NCBI GenBank assembly: GCA_008921705.1
Contig: VFFE01007068.1
Coordinates: forward strand, 177,138-241,137
Reading direction: 5' to 3'
DNA length: 64,000 bases
Origin: Burhinus oedicnemus
Lineage: Eukaryota > Chordata > Aves > Charadriiformes > Burhinidae
The notes under the pieces were generated by a model that did no database searches, was not told the origin of the DNA, and saw only the letters and a list, made by a program, of their open reading frames with translations. This document shows, piece by piece, positions 36,001-51,000 of the stretch (position 1 is its first letter; every line of letters starts with the position of its first letter). Position numbers and translations under genes: made by a program.

Positions 36001-39000
36001 GGAAACTGATCAATGAATTGATAACTTTTAAAAAACTTAGCAAATCCTCCAATAAGCTACATGAGGAATTAACATCGTGTCCACTTATTCTCTACACGCT
36101 ACCGAATACTCGAAGCTCAGTTCTTGTACAGCAAAAAAGGGTTGTTTTGTTTGGTTTTTTTTTCTCATACTGACATACCTACAAACAATAACCCCCACAA
36201 TTCTCAGTTACGTAGACATTCTTAAAGAAAGACGCTCTCAAAAAGGTATGAAGGCAGACAGACTTCACAATAAAGCCCACAAGACTATCTCATTTTTATG
36301 GGAACATTACACTGATGCTTTGAGTCAAACAAGTTTGATTACACAGTCTCCAAGAAATCCTAAATTTGCACTGCCAAGCATTAATTTAGAGTTTGTCCTT
36401 AAGAGCTTATTTTAAAGTATCATCATCTTTGTGTACGTGTTTTCTTCTACCTCCACCTCAAGTCTGAGGTTACCTGCTAATAAGGACTTGAAGGACACCA
36501 CATCTATACCCCTGGTACTTCATGGCAGTGGAGAAAGCTACAAAGTTACCTTACATATTTATTCAGCCTATTTTCTCCTTATTTCAACAGTAAATTTTGT
36601 GTTTGTAACCAGAGCTTTAAGAAGAGAATCTTCCATCTCTGCTCAAGAGTTGTTCTTTCTACAAGAAAGTTTACTTTAGAAAGTTATCAGCACGTTTCTC
36701 ATTTCTTCATGTTCAAGGACACCATGCCTTGATCCAGCAGCTTTATTACAATTTTGTGAAGCATAGAACACAAAACCCAGGTAAGAACACACACATGCTA
36801 CTGCATTTAAGGATATTTGACTGTAGGTCATCTGAGCAGATTACTGTTGGAGTAAAATTCAAGAACTGTGTTGATGTCTTATTACCATAGAATATGAACA
36901 TACGTCCTAGAAAGAAAAGAACAGAAGATAGCATTTTCAGGTACATTGCATGTAAACCATGATTTACATAGTTTATCTTACCAAGATATTCACCGTTTAA
37001 AATGAAATAGAAAATTAAAACAAATCAGACTTCTCCCACAGCAGCTGTCCCCCAGGCACTTGAATAATCAGTGGAAGTCTTTCAGTTGCCGGAGAACATT
37101 ACTATTTATGTAAACAAGCTATTATGGTACCAATAGTGATGCAGCAGGGGAGAAGCAACCAATTCTAGTGCTGGCCTGTTTTTGATTCCCCCTAGGTGCT
37201 TTCGGTGTCTTGTGCGTTAATGTAGTCTGATAGACGTGCCTGAAATGTATTGTGTATCATATTATTACAATAAGCTATACTGTAAGATATAAAAATTGAG
37301 GGGAATGGTCCTTTATAACCCTGGCTGTACCAGACTTACAACTAGGCAGCAAGAGCTGGAGCTTACAGTACCACTTAACACTCCCATTTCATCTCAGCTA
37401 CCGAAACAACCAAAAAATTTGAGGAAACAAGCCCACACAGACGCCAGGGACACACAAACAGCGAAGATCTTCAGACAGCTAAGGCCTGAAATCACATGTC
37501 CCTCTAAGTAGCTGAAAAGTCCTATCTGCAATATCAATGCTGGCATTGGGTTGATAACGCAGACAGCTAACTACTTGCCCTAAAAGCTCTTACCCAGGTT
37601 CTGCCGAAATTCAGATTTCAATCCAATTTGTAGCAACTGATTTTCAAATAAGACTCCATTATTTTTACACACAAACCTAGGGGAAGAGAGGGAAAACATG
37701 TTGTAAATTGACCCATATTAAATAATATTTAGAACCACAAAATTCAGGCTTTACACAGAGGATGAAGACTGGGGTTAACTTAAAGTGCATCTGTCTGTGA
37801 GAGAGGCCTTTGCAGAAAGTTGCAGTTAGAAGTGACAATTTTACAACCAAAACCACCGCTTGTAGGACACTAAAAAACATGAAATTTTTATTTGATAGGA
37901 TGTCTGAGAAACTATGAAGGAAGCCACAATATGCTCTATATGCACACACAGAGTCTATAAAGGACCAGGCAACAGACTAGGATTTTTCTTATTCATATTC
38001 TTGACAGCTTCTGAAACTCATTAGCTTGGTGCAGAATTGAAAACTTTGAAGCTTTGACTGTTTAAACCTGGAAGAAAAAAGAATCCCTTGTTTTATCAGT
38101 TCTGCATCATGTAAGTCAACTGAGAGCTGTATTTTATTTCCATTTTGAGAGAGGAAGCCCGTTCTGCAGTGATTTCAGTCCTTTCTGTCACTCTTCACTT
38201 AAAACTAGAAGAGGTGGTCAGCAAACATCATCAGCCTTTTGCATACAAGGCATTTAAAACATACTCCTAAATACCAGTACTTCTGACAACTTGCTCTTAT
38301 GTTTTTCCTTCTTTGTGAATAGTTGCAAAACTTAATACACAAGTGGCACTGCCTCATTTTAGAGCAGTCTGTGACAGCACTGACTCGTAAAGGCAGTTCT
38401 AACCTGTGTATTCATGAGCTTGTCATAAAAACCACAGCATCTACAGAGCTGTTCTAGTCACAAGTCTGACAGTACATGTTTCTCTCGTTTTGCTGGTATT
38501 AAGTTAATGCACAATATAGTTTTGCTTTGTAACTATATTCTGGAAGTTGCCCAGCCTTGCAAGGTTTTAGTATTGCTTACTTGTGAAAAAGCTCATCAGC
38601 ATCATGCACAGTATCAGCTGGTTCCTCAGAAACTACCTCAGATGAAGCCAGGTCAGGGCTAGTTCAGGCAGCACAAAGGAAGAAAGGCAGTAGCGACAGA
38701 GATAGCAGGAGTTAGTAAACACAGCTTAGTGCTTAGTTATTTCTTTTACCTCCTTCCGCAAAAATGGCACTGTTGAGTTTAACACATGAAAAATTTTTAG
38801 CTGCCCTAGAAAGGTATTAGGCAATGTTTTCCCCCATTTCTCTCCCCCACCCCACCCCTCCCTGATTGTTAGGAAGCAGCAATTCTTCCTGAAGACAGGA
38901 GACAGCTGAAGGTGTTCAGTAGCTTATAGATTTATAACTCTTAAAGAACCAAGTCCTTTTAGGTGTTTAATTGTGACAGCAAAAAAGTTTTCGTTCAAAA

Positions 39001-42000
39001 CCATAAATGTAGATGTATTTTAATTACTACAAATGTGCACTCTGAAGTGGAGGCCTCAGACACCTTAGTGGCACTTCTAACTACAGCTGCACAATCAGTT
39101 CTGAAAAACACACAAGTATTAAGTGCAGCCAAGAATGTATGAGCACACAGAGAATGACTTACCCAAGTAACAGATTAGAAACAAAAGTGACAACAGCACT
39201 AAAAAGAGGCAGGAAACTGTAAAAGGCAACTTCTCAGTATCATTAGAGAAGCATTTCAGCATCTACAGACAGACCAAGGGGTTGGGCAATGCTATACTTT
39301 CTTCTGCAGAAAGAGAAAACTCTTTTTAGGTAACTTTTACTTATGAAGCTACTAGGTATTGGTTTCTTTTTTATCCCTCTTTAAAAAAACAAAACACAAC
39401 CTCTAACAAGCTTGTGTATCTTCTTAAAGTCTTTGTATTGTGTAGCATGATTAAACATCACTTATTGCCTTCCAAGAGAAACACAGGATCAAGTCTTAAT
39501 TGCTGCAAACCTGCAACAATGCGTTGCCTAATATAAAATTTTGGTGAAAGTCTCAATGATCCAGGCAGATTAGTTTCACTAATTACATCTTTTATATTAA
39601 GATGCATTGCAAATTTGTCGTGACATCGTCCAAAATTTGGTCCTTGGCAATAGTAACATGTTCTTTGGCCAATGAGATGACAGATTTTTAAAGACATTGT
39701 GATCTTCTACTATTTATTTCCAAAATTTTAGCCAAATAACATTGAAGTGTAGCCACAGTGGCTTTTAATATTAAAGGGATTAACAACACATTGCATGTAC
39801 ACTACATAAAGTAATTAGGAAGATGCTTGTATCAAATCCCCTTAAAAAAAGCACTTGGTTTTTTTCCCCTTTTCACACCTGTTTGTCAGACAGTAGCAGA
39901 ACAATTTAAGTATATCTTGAAATTCTGAGAACCAGTATCTCTGAATATAATACATCTCACTGTTCCAATATCAGCTTGCCATAAGTGGAGAGACACAAGA
40001 ATACTTTATGGAAATAAGATAAGAATAAACATATTCATATCAGGCCAGATAACCCCCAAATTCAAGATGTATTGAGATGCACAAGCAGCTTAGTTTAACA
40101 AAGAAGCAAAACCAGCATGAAAACTAGGCAATACTGTGTGGCTAACACCCTCAGGCTGATTACTACAGACTGTTTTATCATGAACAGAGGTATTTAATAA
40201 AGACAGCACATCCAGCACAGAGTTCAAAAACACCTCTCGCTGCATAACTACCACCTAGGAGTGCATTCAATAAGCTGGAAGAAAACCAGAAGTTATTGTA
40301 TTTTTTTCCCTCTAATCCTGTTTTAACAGACAAATTCTTTTTCAAATTCCTTACAGCGTGACTTAATTACCTTGCAAAGTTGTCATCAGAACCAGGAGCG
40401 AGAGGTGCAACTGCAGAAGGTGAATCTGAAAATACATCCACCAGCAGGCTACCACTAGAGGACGGTGGGGGAGCTGAATTGGTGAGAGGGGCAGCACCCA
40501 GACCCAGCAGATCTGCAGATGGAGAAGGAGTAGACTAGGGAAGACAAGACATTTTGGTGTTACACTAGAGCAAAACCAAAAAACAAAGCTGTCTCTTTTG
40601 CACAGACAACTAAGCTATGACAAAGTCCCTCTCCCCACCTCAAAAATCAAGCTTTGAATGGACATAGGAGGCTTCATGAATGCAGTTATCACCTTGCATT
40701 TCAACTTAAGGTCATTTACAGATGAGGCTTTCTTTTTTTCCTTTGAAGAGAGTTATGCCCATCTAACCATTAAATAAAAAACCAAAATTCATCTGTCTAG
40801 AATCTGATTCTGCAGAAGATGACAATGTTGTTCCTCCTCTCTTCTCCCCTCCTAATTTCAAGGGAATTGTACTGTAGGGAATAAAATTCAAGTGTGTTGC
40901 TTTTCTTTCATGAAGAATCCAGCAAGAAAGGCAATGACTTTTACACAAACCTAAACTGAAACATCACAGCATCTTTAAAATTGACTTTCGGTTTAGTCCT
41001 GGGTTTTTAAAGTTCAGCAAAACAATATAAACAATGTAAAACCTAACCAGCACAAAAGCAGAGCCTGTAGCTACTTCAAGCTGCAAACAATAAAGGTAGA
41101 GGCAAGACCTTTAAATATTTTTTTTTCCTCAAATAGAACAAATCAAGTAGCCAGGACACAGAATCACACAAGCAGCCTCTGTTGCATGTGCCCAAGTCAC
41201 ATGCAAGAACCAAAGCACAGACTGTTAAACAAAATGTTGACTTATTAGACATTAGCAGCCTACAATATGCCAGATACACTGAAGATGAGACATGAGCTGC
41301 AATTGGATTGAGTCTGAAATCTTGTTTTTGTAACCCAACGCAGAGTTATATACTCCAAAAACTGAATTTGATAACGAAAAATTCCCTGGCAAAAAAATTT
41401 CAGAAACCAATCCGTAAGAAATACTGAAAACAAACAGTTGAACTCTAATTTGGAGCATATTCTCAGCATCTAAGCCAGGGTCACAGCAAAGCCACTCATG
41501 AAGGTAATATATAGCAGAGTTTCTTACACGGCTGCAACCCATAAAGTGAAGCTCATCACGCACAACACAATTTTAACTGTCAGTCACCTCAGTCAATTTG
41601 GCACGCAAAGAAAATTGGCAACTTTTCTGCTGGAAAGGTATTTCTGTCCATTCAAAGATGCTGCGCTTGGAACATCTACTCGTACATGCTGCAATGACTA
41701 AGAGTTAAAGAATTATGCTTTAACAAACTGGGCAGGGAGTGTCCTACAATATTTCCTCCTCTTGGGTAATCTACTACTACATCTCAAATGTAATTACAAG
41801 TTACATTGGTCATTAAAACCAGAAACAAGTATTACATTATGCGAATGAGTCACCCTACCAGCCTTAATTGACAACAATGAGAAGTTTCCGCTCAGAAAAA
41901 ACAAGTCTATGGCCTTGTCTGCCATAAGTGAACTGAAACAGTACTGTCAAATAGACAGTAACACCATTATATTGATTGAAGGACATCCACGTTAAGTCAA

Positions 42001-45000
42001 GTGTTGTCCATTTCCAGTAAAAACAGTAACAACCTGGAACAAGATGCAAACTATCTATCTACCATGTTAGACAAAGCAGAACAGCTGATACTTTGAAATT
42101 CAAGTTACTCCTTTTAAATATGTTAATTTTATCATCTCGCCTTCACAGCAATTACATCAGCAATGAAATTCCCATTTCTAAGTTTACAGCAATATTTTTT
42201 AAGGTAACAACGTAAAAGGGACTTTTTTAGGCTGCAGACATTTACATAAGATTTCCAAAGGAAAATTGCATCCAAGCACGCAGTGGGGGCAAAGCAGCTG
42301 TATGTTCCCCTGCTACTTTATGGCTAACACCCAGTGTCTCAAATTTGAGATGAGAAGTTTTAAACCCCTAAAAAGCCACTTTAAGGAAATCATTCTTTTC
42401 TCACTTGCACGCCATCTAAGTTAGCGAAATAACAGCTTTTAAACTCACAACAGCACTGGCATTGACAGAGGCAGGTTCAGCGCTTCCGTTCATATCAGAG
42501 CTCCTCTCCTTTTTGATCTCTTCCAGATCAGTAACTGTGCCTGGGCCTTTCTTCTTCTTGAGTTTAGCCAAAATAGAAGACTCCCTCTCTGGAAAGGGAG
42601 GCATTTCTTCCAGCACTGTAGCCTTACCATGGAGGGGGGGTGGGGGAAAGAAGTATTAAACTTACAGAAAGAGCCAAACTAGCTTCTGAGTCTGAAGATA
42701 TACACCCTTACAGATCACACAAGGCAAAAGCAGAAGTAATTATCACACAGAAAACAACTATATAGTTTATTGTATAGTGATGCAGTAGACTTGCTTTAAA
42801 AAAAGTTATTTAAAACTTTCCCCCCAAAGCAGTTGCTCAAGAGAACAGGAGCATATCACTTCTCTGGTACAGTGCTATTAAAATAAAAAAAAAAATTAGA
42901 TCACAGCAGACCTAACGGTCCTTAAGTCAAGCAGACCTAGACTGAAACCACAGAAAATTACCCAAGGATCTACTCAGACCTAACCATTTATTAGCTATTA
43001 AGGCTAAGTGTGCCATGCTCTGGCCAGACCTGAGAGTGTCACATTAGAACTGTGAACTTCTAGAGACAAAAAAACCAAAACAAAGCAACCCCCACCAAAT
43101 CAGCACAATTACAAGTTTCCTGGTGACCATCAAGTAAGTCCTCAAAACAAAGCACTAGCCTTTTGCTATCTGAATACTGTAGGACCCTGTATCACGCCAT
43201 CTTTCTCTGGCTTCCCAGCTCCAGATTAGCATGCTTTAACAGTCATTTGTCCTACTAAAGCAATAACAACTTTGATTTTAGCTGTAAATTAAGGATGACT
43301 GCAGCTGAGTTAGGTACACTAAAAGAATCAGCGCCCACATTGTGGATCCTTAATCCTGCATTAAGATTTCTGAGCAATCAGGTAAGGTTTAGTGGAGTTT
43401 ACTTGTTGACAGAGGACACAGCTAAAGAGTTCTGCATAATCAAAAAATAATCTTTATACCTACCAATATATCAGTACTTGCAATAGTACTGAGCCTCAAA
43501 TACTCAACAGCTCTCTGCTGCAGCTCAACGTCAGCATTCTTTAGCTGACTGTCACTGCGCAATACATCTTGAATTGTAGTTTTGATTTCTGGAAACAGGT
43601 TCACAAACTTGATGTAGGTAGACAGAAGCAGAGCTCGGGTAGGAACACTGCACAGATGAAACTTGGAATGTAGCAAGTTGAACTGGATGAGGGGACTTAA
43701 AAGATGGGAAGAGAAAGAATTTGTTCAGTTTTTGTAGACATGATAATTCTTAATGCATTACTAGCAAGAGCTGAACCATTTGTTAACTGGCCTTTCGGAA
43801 TATTAAATAGACATTAGACTCTTTACAGAAAGCGTTACTACTTCACTTCAGTGTTTTTGAAGGTGTTTTACCTTGATCTTGGATCACCTGCTATCAGATT
43901 TCCAAATTCTCCCAAGATGTAGCCACCTACTTTTACAAGATTCTCATGGCATGCTGGAGCTTGAAGGGCCTGTAAGAAAACATTAATAGTCAAGGATCTG
44001 TCATCTTTTCTGTCACTTCCATCTCCTGTTTCCTAGTCTACTTTCCTGTAAGAGCAGGCCATAGATCTAGGCACTACAGAGCACTTGAGAAAAGCACAAT
44101 AGGTAGCACGACTTTACAGAGGATTCTCTGACATAAGTATTACTTAAGAGAACTCTTAGGCCCATCTAGCAGCACTGTGCATTTCTGAGGACAGATATAA
44201 GCTGTTTAGGTTCCCCCTTACATCTTTAGGGATGTCAGAAGGATGTTAATACACTTAATTTAAACCTTGCAAGAACGTGCTAAAGTTGTCCAAGATAAAA
44301 ATACTGTCTTTATTGAGTATGAAAGAAACATATAGCAGGGATGAGTTCTGAAAGTCAGCTTAAACATTCAGGAAAGCAAATAAGAGTGGAGAGCCCATAT
44401 GAAGAATCCAAATGAAGTCAGAACAACAAGGCCAGACATTTGAAAGCGTTCTTCTTTAATAGTTCAAATTCCAGCTTTATCAGATCCTGAACGGAAGGAA
44501 TGGATGTATGCTTCTACAAGGATCAAGTTATCGTTTTGAGTGTTTTGGATTCCTGCATGCAGGAAACTCAAAAAAAAAAAGCAGCAAGCCACCCTGTAAA
44601 AGGCTTCTATTTTTACTACATTTCAGTAATTTTCTTAAGCCACCCATTCAACGCCCCACCAAAATAACAAAAAACCCAACATAACCCACCCTGTCCTCCC
44701 TCAACAAAAGCAGAACAGTACCAGGTGTTTTCTACATTACTTAAGCCAGAGAAGCTTCTCATCAACTTAATACAGTCTCTGGCTCTGAAAATCTACAATG
44801 CTAGTTTTACCGAGAGCTTCAGCAGTATTTTGTCGAAATATTGAGGATCATATTTTTCACTCTTCCCTAACATGGGGAAGCACACACACCTGCTAGATCA
44901 CATGGTGTCTACTTAATTCCTACCTTGTTTTGAAAGTGAATTGAAAACAGTTATTCTCACCTCAAAAACAGTCTTTGCTGCATACCCTTGAACATCATCC

Positions 45001-48000
45001 CTGTTGATGACAATCTGAATAACTCGGTACCACACTTCTTCACTGACATAGTCACCAGCAATGCGAATCAGATTCAAGATTGTATCCACATACCAGGTAT
45101 AATCCACTGCATACTTCTCAGCTAGAATTGCAACTTTCAGAACCTGAACACAAAAATAAAGAAGGTTGACTAGCTTCTACTATAAGCTACGTATCAAGTT
45201 TCACTTTTATGTACACCTAGTGATACCCCATGGTAGCCCAGAAGCCTCAGTTTCAGATGCATCAGCTTGCCTACTTGCTCCCACAGCTAAGGGGAAAGAT
45301 GAACGTTGAAATTCTGTGCCAGAACACACTAGTTGCCAGCTACATTAATGCTTTCCCCATAATGCATTCAAGTATGTTGCATCTGTGGCTTTTCCACTGT
45401 GTACCTAAGCAATCTGGAGCGATTTATTGAACATTTTTGTTTGCTATAAAAACACTATCTAAACCATCACTGAGACAGGACCAACTAGGAAATCGCAGGC
45501 ATCTAAAAAAAAAAAAAGAGGAAAATCAAACTAGCAGAGACAGAGCAGAGTCATCAAAATATAGCTGACTTTTTCAGGTCATACTAAGATTCCTATAACC
45601 TGAAGCAAATAATCAGCATAGGAAGAGGCCTCCACATAATTTGTTATCAGTTGCATTTATACTGACCTATTCTTTTAAGAAAAGTAAATTAACAGACTTA
45701 AATTCACATTATCTGCCAAGTCAGAAAAAACTAAGGAAACAAGTATCTCACAATTTCTTCTCTAATGGAATAATCAGCAGTCTCCAAGTAATTGAGCATT
45801 TCAGCCACAATCTGTTGGGCATTGCTTCGGTCACACATTGCATACAGGAGATCTACAGCTCTTTGTCGTACACTTACATCTCTTTCAGTCTGCAAAAGGA
45901 CACACAGCAAAAAGTCAAGGTGATTTCATCTTTATTTGGAAAGCACATGCAACTTACTGAGGACATGAAACTTACTATAATCAATAGTCAGATTTGAAAC
46001 AAATGCATTTTCACGATCTTTCAGATGCAGAATACTCTTCACATAAGCTATGAGTTTCTCATGTTATTCTCACTTTCAGTCACCTAGAAAGAGGTCACTG
46101 GAGACTCAGACAGCTTCCTACTCTTAGATAATATTACAAAAATTCGAATCATCAGGTTTTGTTTCTGTAGTATACATATCCAAATCTGTGCAAGTGCTGA
46201 AAGGATAGAGGAGTTTGTACAGAATACTCCATTACTACCCTAACTAGGGTGAACCAGATGGTGGACCACTGTGCACTGGCTAACTAGCATCACTGGCTAC
46301 AAATGCACTAACAACTGGCTGAAATTGTCATATTGTCACCAGGTCAATGGGCCATCGGATACCTGCAGGTTTAGAGTTGGGCTTACCCTGTGTCAACAGA
46401 AGTCCAGCTAGAAGAGATATGTACTTTAAAGTGACAAATATATTAATATGCTACAGTATGAACTTGGAAGAAAACAATACATGAAAACACTGAAGTGTGC
46501 AAGTAAATTTAGATGCAATTCAGTCTTCCTCTTTTGACTTCTGATAAACGTGGCCTGGGAATACGTCTTTCTGGTTTGCTGACTTTCTGATTCTGCAGCA
46601 GGAGTTGATCTACTCTACTGCTCCCCATAAGCTACTGCAGTGAAGGAATACTGTCTGAGACCAGCAAGACAGTAATAAAACAAAGTCTTCCCAGCATTCT
46701 CCATTTTGCAATTTCATGTTTTGAAAGAATTATTCATCTTCAGTCTACACCAAAGTGTTACAGGGGCCACAGCTACAAGTATCAGTACTAGTAAGCTGCA
46801 GAAATACACTGAATCTGACCTCCACCATTGCCAGCACAGCAAGATTTTGCAGGATTAAGGAAAAAACCTAAAGCAGACTTCTGAGAATAACTCATTTGGT
46901 CCCCAAGTAATATTAGCTTAATTGGGGATGGGGGTCTTGGGGCACTGGGGGAGAGGGCATTGAGACAGGGGAGAAGACGACACTCAAAACAGACTGCACG
47001 CTTAAATATTTACCTTCAATGCATTGATAACTGTTTCTATGTGTGTTTTCACAGCCTCATGTGAGAATTCAGAGCTGGCAAGCGTGCACATGCTTTCCAG
47101 TGCCAGGTAACGCAAATTAGTTTCTCGGTGCTGCAAGAACTGACCTAGCTGGTTACAGGCACGGACTAGTAGATTTGGCTCACTGCACAGAACAGGAGAG
47201 AAAGTGAAAGAGTTAAAAGCAGCAGGTTTGAGAACACCCAATACAGAATACTATTTTTGCAGTGGAAATTTCTTAAAATGCTTTAAAGTGTCTGCTAGAA
47301 TGCCCAGATGGAGAAATGAAAATTCACATACTGTGAGCAAATAATCTCTGTTGGATTAGAGTGGTGGGGTCAACACAAAACACCAAAAAAAAACTGCAGC
47401 AAGAAACAAAGCAATAAAAAAAAAATGCTGACAGCAACACAGTTTGTTAATACTGTTCAATTCCATTGCTGTGGTTGTATTCCAATCTAGCAAACAACTT
47501 CATACTCCGTTCTCCCCACTCCCCCCCAGTAAAATTCCCTTTAGCATTCAAGACAAAGCCACAGCTTTTCACCTAAAAAACCCCTCCTCTCATAATAGAA
47601 GTGTTCTCACAGCTCACCTGTCATGATGTATAATTAAGCTTATTGCCTCAAACAGCACAGCATTCTTTGCATTTGAGTGTTGTACTTTTTTTGACTTTGG
47701 TGGCTCCTGTGCTTTGTTAAGAATAGTTTCCAGGCATTCTGTTAGACGACCACGTACCGCAGGGTCTTCTGGAGAAGAATAAGCCATTGGACAACTTCAT
47801 TTTCCTCAACACCCTAATCCCTACTTTAGGCCTTCCACCTTGCTAAATCTGAATAAACTGAAGTACTCTGATACACTGAAAACAGTTCACCCTCCCCCAA
47901 TATACAGTTGGCAGAAGAATTCTAAGCCACAGTTCTATTTGGGTGAGAAAAAAAAAGCCAAATGCAATCTGCATTATGATATATTTCAAAGCTTAAATAT

Positions 48001-51000
48001 AGTTGACAACACTAAAGAATGTTCAAAATGGCAGTTGCAACTGGCTTGTAAGATGCACACTGGTTTCACACTTTGCTCTAAGCTATGTTAAAATTAAACA
48101 AAATAATTCAAAAGGCCACATTCTGAAACACTCAAGAGTACAGACTTCAGTATCCTTGTCTTAAGACAATGTGCTTGCACTCTAAGTTATGGTAACACTA
48201 CAGTACAGTAGCTCTTTGGACATAGTGTACTGCATAAAAGAGATGACTACTGTTGTGATTTGTGCATTACCTGGAGGTGGATAGCACTGTAACAGCCTCA
48301 GAAGTTTCACAGATAACCAAGGAGCAGGAACAAAGTAGTACGTATAGTCCTGAAGATCTGTTGATGCAGAAGTTACAATCTGTAAAATAAGCAGACAACA
48401 TGTCAGCTACTGAAGTTAAGAGATGCACAATCACAGGAAGGACCCAGAGAAGACTGTAGGTCACTTCTGACAGAGGCGTACAAAACTATGTCACTAGCAA
48501 TGTTTAATTCAGCAGATTAGTTAGGTGCAAGTTGTCACGCTATGCGTATACCATCAGGTTCCCTAGCAATAGAAATGCAGTTTTACAGATACAGTCATCT
48601 AGGAAGTCTCTTCCTGAAAGCATACTTGCTTTTCTTAAGAATGAAGATGACCATCTTGTAATGCCAAAACAGTTAACTAGAAGCTTGACTTTCTTTGGTT
48701 CAGCAGTTCATAGATTCAGCCAACAGAAAGCCTAGATATAGCATTATAGTTGACTGCTGACAGGTCAACTTGGAATTCAAGCACAAGATGCTATGACGGA
48801 CTGAACTAAAGCAGAAGGACCAACTAACACCTTCAGTAATATTCATATACCAGAGCAAAGAACAGATAGCTTTCACAGAAGACGTTTATACGCATAGTGA
48901 AATGTGGTAAGAATTACATTAGGTTTCAGAGGGAGTACCACTCTTCACTGTTTTCTTTTCCTCCTCTGATTCTAGGGTAAGCAGGAGTTTGGCACTAGCT
49001 TTGCTCAAAGAAATGCTATCTAATTGTTGCTGGTCCATTACAGAACAGCTTTGCACTTCCTCCAGCACTCCCTTGCTTTTTAACTATTAGACAAAAATCT
49101 TTATATTTGAAGAGAAATGAAATTTCTCTGAACTACAAGTAATTCTGGATATAACACTCAAATTTGGGTCTAAAATACATTTGCGAAATAATACTCTCAT
49201 GTCTTGCACACCTTCCAAAAGGCAAATCAAACAAAACAGTAACAAAGTTTTCTAGCATGAAGATGCTAATTTACAGAAATGTCTCTCCACTACTCCCTGC
49301 ACTCCCTGTCCCTGCTTAACCCCCTACACCTGTTTACAGAATATCAAATGCTATTATTAGCCTAGCAGCAGCTCAAAAGAGGGAATAGGAAGAAGATTCA
49401 CCTTGTAAGAAGCTTAGATAAAGTTAAAAATACAGCTGTATTGAAGGTTCTGAGGTTTGCAGACTCAGTCTTTGCTCCAACTATTCTTTTGTGTTAGAGT
49501 AACATAAAACAAGGATTAGAACCTCAACAGCATCATGTGCATGCTTTCAAATACAAGTAGCGAGAAAGACACCTTTTTGCTACATAGACTTGGAGCATAG
49601 CAAGGATTACAAGAAAGTTTGCGCTAACTAATACAGTTTTCTGCCCTGGTAAGCAACAAGGGTTAAAAGAGATTAGCTGAACCAGCTATATGAAGTGAAA
49701 CCAAATCATCTTCTCTTTTAATGGTACACTAAACTAATCTGACCTAGAAAGCTGAATAAATAAGCAACAGTAAGCTAACCTGACCTAGAAAGCCAAGTAA
49801 ATTAAGCAACAGTGAAGTGTTATCAGGGTTATCATTGGACTCACTCGGCTTAATCTAGACACTGCCAAGGAGACTGAAGTTTTAAACTCTTCTGGGTTCT
49901 TCTGTGCCAAAGTTGTAATCAGACTTGTAGCTGCCGTAACCACACCCTAGAAAAAAAAAAACACAAAGCAATAGATTCAGTTCTGTAACAGTTTAAGATA
50001 CTGACCATTAATATCTTTCACTTCAAGTATTTTTTTATTATACAACAAAACTAAGCTTATTGCCATGACAAAGTCCCACATTAAAAAGCCCTTTATTTGG
50101 CTACCAGCTAGACTAATTATACAGCTTCAAAATCCAACAGGATTTTCAACAACATGATACTTCCATGTTTCCAGTGCATTTCATGCTGGTTTTGTATTAG
50201 TTTTGCCTCATGTTTGGCATCTAAAATAACAGAGCTATATTAAAATAAAGTCTGGATTCAAATAAGAAACAAGAAAAGCATGAGTAGAAGAAACACAATG
50301 CAGCAGATCATCCAGGAAAGAATTCTGACAACCCAACATGAAGAGAGCTTTGTATAACACAAACATTTTATATTACTGCACACTAAAGCACTCTTATTAC
50401 TGCTGAAGCACAGGCCTTAATAGTCTTAATTTCATAAAGTAACTTGACAGGGCGAAAATAGAGTCTCTTCTCTAGAACAATAGGTTTTTCTGAACCAACA
50501 AGATAAGAATGGCAACATGGATACCACAAGACAAGGAAGTCCAAGCACTGACAAATCAGGCCTTGCATTTTTACTGCAGGTCTAATCTTAAAAGGCCTAG
50601 GAAAATTAGCATTACACCTATGCAATGTGACTTAGGATCACAAGGCACAAGATCAATTTATTTACAGCCAGAGCAAAAGAAGAACTTGTGCATACCATTC
50701 TTATATCTCCAAGAAAAAGGTAAATAAAGCTTTATTAAAAATTGATATATATGGCAACTAAAAAAGGACAACAACTCCTTCCATTTCTGTCCGAGCCTGA
50801 AGAAAACCGCAACCCACTGGCTTGAAAGACTCAAGAAGAAAGAAATTAATAGCGTATTTAACTGGAGAAGTGACATCATTCTCTACATAGAGTAGGCCTG
50901 AGAAGCATAATGAAGCTGATTTACCAAGTGCTGGTCATTGAGGAGATGCACCACTCTAGACGTCCAGTCTCCCATGGGAACAAGGTCAGGAGAAGTTCTA

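Noticed and set aside
38581..38658. Treating the 26-codon hinge exon as constitutive
   Set aside because: Skipping it gives exactly 939 residues and the conserved NFAR-FVCK junction, so it is better called an alternative cassette.
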